From contig JAPMTS010000021.1 in NCBI GenBank assembly GCA_026552955.1, positions 41,165-105,164 of the forward strand: a stretch of DNA of 64,000 nt. Direction: 5' to 3'. Of this stretch, positions 57,094 through 64,000 are shown in pieces. Under the pieces are notes generated by a model. It saw nothing but the letters and a program-made list of their open reading frames with translations, made no database searches and was not told the DNA's origin. Origin of the DNA: Candidatus Methanoperedens sp. GTDB taxonomy: Archaea > Halobacteriota > Methanosarcinia > Methanosarcinales > Methanoperedenaceae. The first letter of the stretch is position 1. The number at the start of each line of letters is the position of its first letter. Made by a program: the position numbers and the translations under genes.

Positions 57094-57173
57094 AGTCTAA
57101 CCCCACTTTATCAAACTATTTCGCCTTACATCTTGATATACGTTTCCAGCATAAAGAAGCTTTGTGAGCATTG

Positions 57174-57308
57174 TTAGAGATATGATTCATTGAAGTGTTG
57201 ATCGTTAACTTTAAGGTTTTCCAGATACGAACTAAAAGGCATGGAATCTGTATCTTTCTTAACCATGGCATCACAATACTTTTTTAACGTATCAAATAAT
57301 ATAAACAT
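57174..57308 (-). CDS. Possible 44-residue protein upstream of phaC
   Basis: An ATG at 57308 opens MFILFDTLKKYCDAMVKKD and ends SSYLENLKVNDQHFNESYL. It lies in DNA not used by any other gene, 80 bp before phaC on the same strand. A TATA-like ATATTTATATGG lies about 25 bp upstream, compatible with a leaderless message. No family recognised. May be a chance frame or a relic. Confidence 0.3.
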   Translation of the reverse strand: MFILFDTLKKYCDAMVKKDTDSMPFSSYLENLKVNDQHFNESYL

Positions 57309-57351
57309 GACAAATAAAGTTTTATGCCATATAAATATAATGAGATAATAT

Positions 57352-57924
57352 ATGATTTCACATATCTGCGGAAATATCACCCATAGCGGTGAAGGATCTG
57401 TTGTAATCGACATCGGTGGCATGGGATATCAGGTATTTGTGACAAAACCGGCATTGAATGAGCTTACCGATAAGAAAGAACAAGTGAAGCTTCATACGTA
57501 CCTCCATGTCAGGGAAGATGCGCTCATTCTCTATGGCTTCTTAAGCCAGAGTGAACGTGAGATGTTCAAGCTCCTGATAAGTGTTACACGAGTCGGCCCC
57601 CAGATAGCCATGAACATCCTTTCCCAGATAAGGATAGAAGAACTCGCCGCTGCAATTATCCATGAGGATGAAAAAGTCCTTACGCGCATCTCAGGAGTGG
57701 GGGCAAAGAATGCCAAACGACTGATACTGGAATTGAAAGAAAAAATGACAAAGAAGATGGAAGGATTCGTCCTGCCCTCCTCAAGCAGTATCAATTATGA
57801 TGCGGTAAGCGCGCTTGTTTCGCTTGGATTCCCCAGGCAGTCTGCGCAAAGGGCGGTAGAGTCAGTTTCGGGGGGCAACGTGGAAGCCATAATCAAGGCA
57901 GCGCTTTTGAAATTGAAGGAATAA
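57352..57924 (+). CDS. ruvA: Holliday junction branch migration protein RuvA
   Basis: 190 residues, normal RuvA length. N-terminal OB-fold ([29 protein letters not shown]). Two helix-hairpin-helix motifs follow ([31 protein letters not shown]), then a C-terminal UBA-like domain III that contacts RuvB ([19 protein letters not shown]). It binds the four-way junction. One base before ruvB. Confidence 0.93.
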   Translation: MISHICGNITHSGEGSVVIDIGGMGYQVFVTKPALNELTDKKEQVKLHTYLHVREDALILYGFLSQSEREMFKLLISVTRVGPQIAMNILSQIRIEELAAAIIHEDEKVLTRISGVGAKNAKRLILELKEKMTKKMEGFVLPSSSSINYDAVSALVSLGFPRQSAQRAVESVSGGNVEAIIKAALLKLKE

Positions 57925-57925
57925 T

Positions 57926-58912
57926 ATGGAAGAACGAATAATCAATGCGATCTCCCAAAATGAGGAAAAAGAAGAGCTCACCATCCGCCCCGGCCGGCTT
58001 GATGATTTCATAGGTCAACATGCCCTTAAGGAGTCCCTGAAGATCTTCATAGAGGCATCAAAAAAACGAAATGAACCCCTTGATCACATCCTGTTTTCAG
58101 GGCCTCCCGGCCTGGGCAAAACAACCCTTGCCCATATAATTGCCCGCGAATTGGGCTCCAATATCAAGAGCACTTCGGGACCCGTGCTTGAAAAACCCGG
58201 AGATCTCGCAGCCATCCTCACGGCATTAAAAAAAGGGGACGTGCTGTTCATTGATGAGATACACCGCCTGAATTCTGTTATTGAAGAAATATTATATCCT
58301 GCGATGGAGGACTACGAGATCGATGTCATGATAGGTGAGGGGCCAGGTGCGCGCTCCATTAAATTAACCCTTGAACGATTTACTCTCATAGGCGCCACGA
58401 CCAGGGTGGGGCTCCTTGGTTCGCCATTTCGTGACAGGTTCGGTCTTATTTCCAGGCTTAAGCTTTATTCTGTGGATGAGCTTGTTGAGGTTGTTTCCCG
58501 AAGCGCCTCTATATTGAAAATCCCCATAACAAAGGACGGTTCCATTGAGATCGCAAAAAGAAGCCGTGGAACTCCCCGCATAGCGAACAGGCTGCTTCGG
58601 CGCGTATGGGATTTTGCGCTTGTGAGGGCACAGGGCACCATCACGCAGGATGTTGCAGATGCCGCCCTGACCATGCTTGGGATCGATAGGCTTGGGCTTG
58701 ATGAGCTTGACAGGAAGATCCTGGAAATAATTTCCGAGGATTTCGGCGGAGGGCCTGTCGGGGCTAAAACGATCGCAATATCAGCGGGCGAAGAAGTCAG
58801 GACAATTGAAGAAGTATATGAGCCTTATCTTATCCAGATAGGATTTATCAAACGTACGCCGCAGGGAAGGGAAACAACAGCGGCAGCTAAACAACATCTG
58901 GCTAAAAAATAG
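57926..58912 (+). CDS. ruvB: Holliday junction branch migration helicase RuvB
   Basis: 328 residues. [20 protein letters not shown] opens the AAA+ domain. Walker A is [11 protein letters not shown] and Walker [29 protein letters not shown] covers sensor 1 and the arginine finger. A C-terminal winged helix ends [11 protein letters not shown]. Motor for branch migration with RuvA. All key residues intact, so it should work. Confidence 0.95.
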   Translation: MEERIINAISQNEEKEELTIRPGRLDDFIGQHALKESLKIFIEASKKRNEPLDHILFSGPPGLGKTTLAHIIARELGSNIKSTSGPVLEKPGDLAAILTALKKGDVLFIDEIHRLNSVIEEILYPAMEDYEIDVMIGEGPGARSIKLTLERFTLIGATTRVGLLGSPFRDRFGLISRLKLYSVDELVEVVSRSASILKIPITKDGSIEIAKRSRGTPRIANRLLRRVWDFALVRAQGTITQDVADAALTMLGIDRLGLDELDRKILEIISEDFGGGPVGAKTIAISAGEEVRTIEEVYEPYLIQIGFIKRTPQGRETTAAAKQHLAKK

Positions 58913-58931
58913 TACTGGTTTCCTGTCAAGG

Positions 58932-59516
58932 CTAAATTTTCAAACGATACAACCGGATCAAATCAAAAAGCAGCTTCATCGCATCCTTGTCTCCTGGACT
59001 GCCGCATTTTTGGACTATCGTATCATAGTAATTGATATAGTCCATGTATCGTTGTTCTTTCAAAACCACATAGCGTGTGGCATGAACAGTTGCCTCGATA
59101 ACTGCATTAAAACCGCGATTTACAGGTATGATCTTTCGCCTCAGGATTTTTGACCTGACAGGTGAAAGCTCAACGACAGAAATATTCTCACCTTTCCTGC
59201 ATCTGCAATCGAACACGATCCATCCAAGTGTGTCTTTTAGAAAAGGGAACCCTTCTTTGAGTTCGAATTTTCCCGGTTCGATATCTGAAAGTGCAGACTG
59301 CACAAATAAAAACGGATCATCAACGATATTTGCCGCAGCAGCATGGTTGCCCAATATGTTATCCAGGGTCTTTGAGTTGTAGATCCTGGCAAAAAACTTT
59401 CTATCGTTCATATGCAAACCAATAGGCGCAGCATTCGGGATGCCTTCAGGGGATAGTGTTGATAAAATCACTTCCGATATTCCTTCGTGAATCCCGAATT
59501 CTTTGATATCTATCAA
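58932..59516 (-). CDS. DUF447 family protein (FMN-binding split-barrel)
   Basis: 194 residues from a TTG at 59516 that overlaps the upstream stop and is preceded by GAGGGGATG. EVILSTLSPEGIPNAAPIGLHM and FFARIYNSKTLDNIL are the split-barrel core. The family is found in methanogens and in bacteria with tetrahydromethanopterin pathways, next to CitG-like genes as here. Molecular role not established. Confidence 0.8.
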   Translation of the reverse strand: MIDIKEFGIHEGISEVILSTLSPEGIPNAAPIGLHMNDRKFFARIYNSKTLDNILGNHAAAANIVDDPFLFVQSALSDIEPGKFELKEGFPFLKDTLGWIVFDCRCRKGENISVVELSPVRSKILRRKIIPVNRGFNAVIEATVHATRYVVLKEQRYMDYINYYDTIVQKCGSPGDKDAMKLLFDLIRLYRLKI

Positions 59517-60379
59517 AATCTCATCCCCTCAAAAAGAGAAACGAACAATCCTGCGATAATGATATCAGCCGTCGATCCGGGATTAACACCTTCTTTCAAT
59601 AGCTCTTCATCAAATTGCCGAATATCATTCCTTATCCTGTCCATATCACCTTTTAGTAAAATATTCCTGGCTCGCATTGAAACTTCTTCTGCCTTTGTGA
59701 TATTGAATTTTGTGGAGATGAATGTGTCATTATTCCGGGATAAAAGCTCCATGAATGTCAGGACTACAGCATCATTTATCCCGTATTTCCTGATCCTATC
59801 CTTTATCTTGGCGCTGCATTCAAATGTTTTATCAAAACCATGTATCCATTCCCCTGCTATCAGATCATAGCTTCCGGATATCTCCATCATATTAAAAAGA
59901 GTCAATCCCTGAGCTTTTATTTTTCCAATGGAATCGGTATCCGAAAGATCAAGATCATCAACAGGTTTGACCTTCACCCTTGCCCTGGTAAAAGCCCTGT
60001 AAAATTCAACTGCATCAACAACCGTTGTTTCCTTTACGATCTTTTGAACCTGCTCCTTAAGGAAACTAATTTTTTCACACCTGCCTCCCGCCATAACAAG
60101 CGGTATAAGCAGGATAAATGCCCCGAAATGAGTGTTTCCGCCTCGCTGCCACTTGCTGCTTTCCATTACTGACAGATCTATGAGTTCTCCCACTCCTGAA
60201 TCTGAACGCGCGGCTTTCTCAAGTATCGGATAGACCCCGACAGCGCTTGCCAGGAAATGTTCGAAGCGCGTGTCGCAATAGTTGTGATCGCGGTCGATAT
60301 TGCCTGGTTTGGGGGTTGCCGAGACCTCAAGGATCATGGCGAGCTGGGCGCATCGGGCGATGTGTGATGGATCGGTCAT
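59513..60379 (-). CDS. Triphosphoribosyl-dephospho-CoA synthase-like protein (CitG/MdcB family)
   Basis: 288 residues. Starts IARCAQLAMILEVSATPKPGNIDR. GGNTHFGAFILLIPLVMAGG and NPGSTADIIIAGLFVSLFEG are the conserved family blocks. Bacterial CitG makes the prosthetic group of citrate lyase; no citrate lyase or malonate decarboxylase genes occur here, so the archaeal paralogue probably serves another nucleotide-transfer reaction. Coupled to DUF447. Confidence 0.82.
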   Translation of the reverse strand: MTDPSHIARCAQLAMILEVSATPKPGNIDRDHNYCDTRFEHFLASAVGVYPILEKAARSDSGVGELIDLSVMESSKWQRGGNTHFGAFILLIPLVMAGGRCEKISFLKEQVQKIVKETTVVDAVEFYRAFTRARVKVKPVDDLDLSDTDSIGKIKAQGLTLFNMMEISGSYDLIAGEWIHGFDKTFECSAKIKDRIRKYGINDAVVLTFMELLSRNNDTFISTKFNITKAEEVSMRARNILLKGDMDRIRNDIRQFDEELLKEGVNPGSTADIIIAGLFVSLFEGMRF

Positions 60380-60395
60380 AATATTTGCCCTATAA

Positions 60396-60433
60396 GATCC
60401 GTGAAAATCCGTGTCATCCTTGTCATCCGTGTT
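60396..60433. repeat. Short ATCCGTG/ATCCTTG repeat cluster
   Basis: GATCCGTGAAAATCCGTG is followed by TCATCCTTGTCATCCGTG: four near-copies of a 7-10 base unit in the intergenic DNA before the CitG-like gene. Style resembles, but does not equal, the repeat at 6637 and 63876. Confidence 0.6.
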
Positions 60434-60535
60434 CTATGTCGTTCTTTTCGATTTTTCCGAAAGCATTCAACATAATATTATTTTAGACTACTTAAATTAA
60501 TGCAAGAAATTCCTGTTTCCGGCCAGGTTATTCAT

Positions 60536-60567
60536 ATAACAAATTTGTTATATAACAATCTTGTTAT
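60536..60567. promoter_or_regulatory. Two abutting 16-bp palindromes (operator-like)
   Basis: 60536-60551 is a perfect palindrome ATAACAAATTTGTTAT, and 60552-60567 repeats its arms (ATAACAA..TTGTTAT). It lies ~157 bp upstream of the CitG-like gene and ~45 bp past the ABC ATPase stop. It looks like a double operator for a dimeric regulator. The half-site TTGTTAT reappears twice at 61447-61480. Confidence 0.55.
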
Positions 60568-60610
60568 TTGTCCAACATCCTTCAAAATACCCTCACTAAC
60601 CAAAAAAGTT

Positions 60611-61417
60611 TTAATGTTTCAATATCATGGGCCATATCCGCCCTTCTTTCTCATATAATTCGATTGGTACTTTAAAAGTCTCACGGAGAACTTCATCGGT
60701 AAGTACTTCTTCTTTCCTGCCGCTTGCTACTATCTTTCCCTTTCGCAAAGTCAGGGCATGTGTTATTGCAGGAATGATCTCCTCGATATGATGTGTAATA
60801 TAAATCAAAGCCGGACCTTCTTTTTTCATACACATTTCCTGTACAGCATCAAGTAATTCCTCCCTGGCTTTCAAGTCAAGTCCCGCACAGGGCTCATCCA
60901 GTACCAGAAGTTCAGGTTCGGGCATCAACGCCCTTGCAAGAAGGTTTTTCTGTTTTTCACCTTCCGAAAGGGTCATGAATCGGCGGTCGCTTTTATCGGA
61001 TAATCCCAGGAAATCAAGTAAATATGCCGCACGCTCATGGTCTCTGGGAGCTGGTGTTTCATAGAGGCCGATACTTGCAAATTTCCCTGAAAGCACTATA
61101 TCCTTTACCAGTTCCCAGTTATGGATACTATCCCGTATCTCAGAACTGCATTCTCCTATCCGCAAACGGAGTTCCCGAAGGTCCGCGGAGCCGAATTTTT
61201 TTCCAAGGACAATGGCTTTTCCTTCCGATGGATGGTGATAACCACTGATTATACTTATTAAGCTGGTTTTACCAGATCCGTTTTGCCCGATTATGGCCCA
61301 GTTCTGGCCCTGATCGATGCGAAGGGTAATATCTTGCAGGATTGTTACGCTATTTCTCATGAATGAAATATGATCAAGAAAGACAACTGGATATAAGGGC
61401 ATAATGTTTATCATCAT
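60611..61417 (-). CDS. ABC transporter ATPase, ModF-like single domain
   Basis: 268 residues. Walker A is IGQNGSGKTSLISI, signature TLSEGEKQK, Walker B LLVLDEPCAGLD, and switch His THHIEE. FGSADLRELRLRIGECSSEI is characteristic of the ModF-type (COG1119) ATPases. E. coli ModF has two such domains; this one has one. No permease or binding protein is adjacent, so the transported or regulated substrate is unknown. Start could also be the ATG at 61402. Confidence 0.82.
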   Translation of the reverse strand: MMINIMPLYPVVFLDHISFMRNSVTILQDITLRIDQGQNWAIIGQNGSGKTSLISIISGYHHPSEGKAIVLGKKFGSADLRELRLRIGECSSEIRDSIHNWELVKDIVLSGKFASIGLYETPAPRDHERAAYLLDFLGLSDKSDRRFMTLSEGEKQKNLLARALMPEPELLVLDEPCAGLDLKAREELLDAVQEMCMKKEGPALIYITHHIEEIIPAITHALTLRKGKIVASGRKEEVLTDEVLRETFKVPIELYEKEGRIWPMILKH

Positions 61418-61446
61418 CTTACAGGACTGTATTTATATGCTTCTTA

Positions 61447-61505
61447 TTTGTTATCACATTATATACCATATTTGTTATCAAATATATAACCGAAAGGTTA
61501 TATAT
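61447..61505. promoter_or_regulatory. Direct repeats and a 10-bp inverted repeat in a divergent promoter
   Basis: TTTGTTATCA occurs at 61447-61456 and 61471-61480, 24 bp apart. Then arms ATATATAACC (61482-61491) and GGTTATATAT (61496-61505) flank a GAAA loop. Placed between the divergent ABC ATPase and the 91-residue protein gene. Could be operators for one regulator, or an RNA hairpin capped by a GNRA tetraloop. Confidence 0.55.
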
Positions 61506-61573
61506 CATAATAATCATAATACTAATTAAGATAATCATAATGTAAAAAAACAATGTGTGTAGAGGAAAGAAAA

Positions 61574-61849
61574 ATGCTGGATAAATCTGAAGAAAGAGTA
61601 AAATTGTTAAGAAAAGGATTTACTCAAAAACAAATAGAAAAAATGTATATTAAGGAAAACAATTTCAAAATTGTTACACCAACATTACTTTTTGAAATTG
61701 AAACCGAAAACAATAGGACAATGCCTGAAAACGTTGAGACAGCCGTGGATTATGCCCAATCCTTATGTGCAGAGGTAGCATATCTTTGTGACATATCCAA
61801 ATTTTCGGGGCTCTTAACCAAGAATATGATCATGAATATAAAAATTTAA
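61574..61849 (+). CDS. Small protein of unknown function
   Basis: 91 residues from ATG 61574, preceded by AGAGGA; a start at 61553 is possible. EERVKLLRKGFTQKQIEKMYIK resembles a short helix-turn-helix of the kind seen at the N-terminus of several Methanosarcinales proteins. The rest (NVETAVDYAQSLCAEVAYLC) is helical with three cysteines. Divergent from the ATPase behind the shared operator-like DNA. Confidence 0.55.
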   Translation: MLDKSEERVKLLRKGFTQKQIEKMYIKENNFKIVTPTLLFEIETENNRTMPENVETAVDYAQSLCAEVAYLCDISKFSGLLTKNMIMNIKI

Positions 61850-61905
61850 TTTTTTTAAATAAAAGAAATAGAGTAAAACCATTTAAAGCAGTAACAATAA
61901 TTTAG

Positions 61906-62826
61906 ATGCTAATGGTCAAAGTCGATACATTCATTCAAGATAGCATTGAAAAAATAAGAAAAGATATCAAAGGCCGGGCAATAATCGCCCTTTCAGGAGG
62001 GGTTGACAGTTCTGTCTGTGCCGTATTAGCGCACAGGGCAATCGGAGATATGCTGACACCCATATATATCGATACGGGGCTCATGCGAAAAGGCGAAACG
62101 GAAAGAATAAAGACGATTTTTTCTGAAATGAACCTCCAGGTCGTGGATGGAAAAGAGAATTTCCTCAGGGCATTAAAAGGACAAACTGATCCTGAGAAAA
62201 AAAGAAAAGCAGTTGGCGAAGCATTTATACGGGAATTCGAAAAGGAAGCCAGGAAACTCGGGGCAAGATACCTTATCCAGGGAACGATCTACCCGGACAG
62301 GATCGAATCCGAAGGCGGCATAAAGAGCCACCACAATGTGGGCGGCCTGCCGTCTGTTATCGATTTTGAAGGCATTGTTGAGCCGATTGCAGATCTCTAT
62401 AAGGATGAAGTAAGAGAAGTCGCAAAGGCGCTTGGACTTCCCAAAGAGATATCAGGAAGGATGCCTTTCCCGGGGCCGGGTCTTTCGGTCAGGATAATAG
62501 GAGAAGTGACCTCGGAAAAATTGGATGTGGTCAGGGAAGCTAATGCCATAGTGGAAGAAGAACTTCTGGAGAAATTCGCCCCATGGCAGACATTTGCCGC
62601 ACTTATTGAGAAAGGGACGGGTGTCAAGGGCGACGTTCGTGTTCATGGATGGATAATAGCTGTGCGCGCTGTGAGTTCAAGGGACGGGATGACGGCAGAG
62701 GCTATGGAATTGCCCTGGAAAGTCCTGAGAAAGATAGAATCCAGGATCACAAGCCAGATACAAAATGTTTCAAGGGTGGTTTACGACCTGACACCGAAAC
62801 CCCCTGCGACTATTGAATTCGAGTAA
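61906..62826 (+). CDS. guaAB: GMP synthase subunit B (PP-ATPase)
   Basis: 306 residues. The ATP pyrophosphatase P-loop is [18 protein letters not shown], and [12 protein letters not shown] and [21 protein letters not shown] follow. The dimerisation domain ends PPATIEFE. There is no glutaminase domain: archaea encode it separately (subunit A), which is not in the window. Aminates XMP to GMP. Start at 61906 or, two codons on, 61912. Confidence 0.94.
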   Translation: MLMVKVDTFIQDSIEKIRKDIKGRAIIALSGGVDSSVCAVLAHRAIGDMLTPIYIDTGLMRKGETERIKTIFSEMNLQVVDGKENFLRALKGQTDPEKKRKAVGEAFIREFEKEARKLGARYLIQGTIYPDRIESEGGIKSHHNVGGLPSVIDFEGIVEPIADLYKDEVREVAKALGLPKEISGRMPFPGPGLSVRIIGEVTSEKLDVVREANAIVEEELLEKFAPWQTFAALIEKGTGVKGDVRVHGWIIAVRAVSSRDGMTAEAMELPWKVLRKIESRITSQIQNVSRVVYDLTPKPPATIEFE

Positions 62827-62829
62827 GCC

Positions 62830-63855
62830 ATGTCCCTTACCAGAGTAATCCGCAATATCCGGGGAAAGCAAAAAACAAAATACAATCCTCCAGACAGAGC
62901 CACAGCAGTCTGGACAGGAAAAGACCTGCTTGATTCAAAACCCATAACGGCGTTAACGATCATTTTCCAGACATCAGGATGCAAATGGGGTAACTGCACC
63001 ATGTGCGGATATGTTTATGACAGCGCATGCGCACCTCCATCACATGATGACCTTATGAAGCAGTTCGATCATGCAATGACAAGATGCAAGGATGAGGATT
63101 TCATGGTAAAGATCTTCACATCCGGCAGTTTTCTTGATGATTCCGAGATCGCGCCAGACACACGCAGACTGATGCTTTCACGCCTGAATGAAGATGCGAG
63201 AGTAAAAAAAATAATTGCCGAGACAAGACCTGAATATGTAACTGATGAGAAATTATCGCAAGTAAGAGCAGCTCTTGGAAAGAAATTTGAGGTAGCGATC
63301 GGTCTTGAAACAAGTAATGACCTTATACGAAAGGATTGCATCAATAAAGGATTTTCATTTTCTGACTTTACACAAGCAAGCTTGGTGGCAAAAAAGAACG
63401 ATGTAACAGTAAAAGCTTATCTTATGCACAAGCCGCCATTTCTTTCAGAGGGCATCGCCATGAACGATATGATACATTCAATAAATGACGCCTCACCTTT
63501 TGCCCGGACAATATCCATGAACCTGTGCAATGTCCAGAAAGGAACACTTGTGGATGAAATGTTCGAGCGCGGTGATTACCGGCCGCCGTGGTTATGGAGC
63601 GCAGTTAATGCCCTCATAAAAGGCAAAGAAAAGTCCCCTGGAACGGTCATAATGTCAGACCCTGTGGGCGCAGGCTCAATGCGCGGCCCCCATAATTGTG
63701 GGAAATGCGATAAGGATGTGGCAGAAGCGATCCGAATTTTCTCGGTAACGCAGGATACTTCCGTTTTCAAGAATCTTGATTGCGATTGCAAAGAGTTGTG
63801 GAAAAAAGTGATCGAGCTTGAGGATCTCACATTTGGCGCGCCGCTTGTGAGATAG
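62830..63855 (+). CDS. Archaeosine synthase radical SAM subunit RaSEA
   Basis: 341 residues. Radical SAM cysteines are in SGCKWGNCTMCGYVYD, an unusually spaced CxxxxCxxC shared by the RaSEA family. VKIFTSGSFLD is the SAM-binding strand, VAIGLETSNDLIRK follows, and C-terminal cysteines (NCGKCDKD, CDCKELW) are conserved. With ArcS it converts the lysine adduct of preQ0 at tRNA G15 to archaeosine. Starts three bases after guaAB. Confidence 0.85.
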   Translation: MSLTRVIRNIRGKQKTKYNPPDRATAVWTGKDLLDSKPITALTIIFQTSGCKWGNCTMCGYVYDSACAPPSHDDLMKQFDHAMTRCKDEDFMVKIFTSGSFLDDSEIAPDTRRLMLSRLNEDARVKKIIAETRPEYVTDEKLSQVRAALGKKFEVAIGLETSNDLIRKDCINKGFSFSDFTQASLVAKKNDVTVKAYLMHKPPFLSEGIAMNDMIHSINDASPFARTISMNLCNVQKGTLVDEMFERGDYRPPWLWSAVNALIKGKEKSPGTVIMSDPVGAGSMRGPHNCGKCDKDVAEAIRIFSVTQDTSVFKNLDCDCKELWKKVIELEDLTFGAPLVR

Positions 63856-63875
63856 ATTTTGCAATACTCATTTAT

Positions 63876-63908
63876 GACAGGATTTACAGGATCGACAGGA
63901 TACGATTT
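63876..63908. repeat. Dispersed GACAGGAT-type repeat, second copy
   Basis: Matches 6637-6668 over 32 bases with one difference, 20 bp after the RaSEA stop. Its other arm may lie beyond the window. The rest of 63856-64000 is AT-rich with no gene visible. Confidence 0.75.
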
Positions 63909-64000
63909 ATATCCCATCTTTGAGAACTCAATTTTTAAAAAAAATCACTAGCTATATCATCATTTTTTGAAATCGCCCCTGATATTCATCACTTCTAAAA

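Noticed and set aside
60396..60433. CRISPR array
   Set aside because: Units are only 7-10 bases with no spacers of uniform length and no cas genes in the window.

Overview
The window reads as a chromosomal segment of a methanogen-related euryarchaeon of the Methanosarcinales type. The Candidatus Methanoperedens (ANME-2d) lineage is my best guess; this is an inference from gene content, not from a marker-gene match. Archaeal core genes fix the domain: RNase P proteins, proteasome alpha, SBDS, exosome Rrp4/Rrp41/Rrp42, eL43, RpoP, Brix, eIF5A, split GMP synthetase and the archaeosine enzyme RaSEA. Methanogenesis-marker genes (MMP14, DUF1890, DUF1894), the methanopterin gene mptD, a Methanosarcina-type S-layer protein and an archaeosortase narrow it. 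A PHA synthase, a phasin-like protein and two Kup potassium transporters fit ANME-2d.

Layout. 1-4.1 kb: a Tad/Fla-type secretion ATPase and membrane protein, divergent from two KaiC/RAD55-like proteins, one with a broken P-loop. 4.2-6.4 kb: a membrane-anchored hydrolase, agmatinase and eIF5A. 6.9-13.6 kb: one long, tightly packed translation and RNA-processing superoperon ending in a Vms1/eRF1-like protein. 13.6-21.3 kb: surface and cytoskeleton genes (a giant S-layer/FN3 protein, Sua5/TsaC, ferredoxin, CetZ-like tubulin, a membrane-anchored DUF11-type protein). 21.4-25.1 kb: tandem Kup transporters. 25.2-28.4 kb: sulfate assimilation (sulfite reductase, APS reductase, ATP sulfurylase). 28.6-35.5 kb: an amino-acid dehydrogenase-type enzyme, the archaeosortase-PssD-PssA module, MptD, TrmJ and the methanogenesis-marker operon.

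35.8-47.1 kb is signalling and accessory. It holds a PAS/GAF protein ending in a winged helix instead of a kinase, and a histidine kinase that shares a 460-bp PAS module with it without any indel. It also holds an ABC1 kinase/phasin pair, two radical SAM enzymes, an EamA transporter, methionine aminopeptidase, and a stand-alone winged-helix gene plus a small membrane protein. The last two lack ordinary start codons. 47.1-51.6 kb: a sugar isomerase-like protein, exported proteins and ThiI. Two of the exported proteins carry PGF-CTERM-like tails, making them candidate substrates of the archaeosortase.

53.4-58.9 kb is the most unusual stretch. It carries bacterial-type queuosine genes (queA, tgt) and a complete bacterial-type ruvC/ruvA/ruvB set, interrupted by an opposite-strand PHA synthase. 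58.9-63.9 kb returns to archaeal genes (DUF447, a CitG-like protein, a ModF-like ATPase, GuaAb, RaSEA). A 32-bp repeat occurs near both ends of the window, and several operator-like palindromes and a possible small RNA lie in the gaps.
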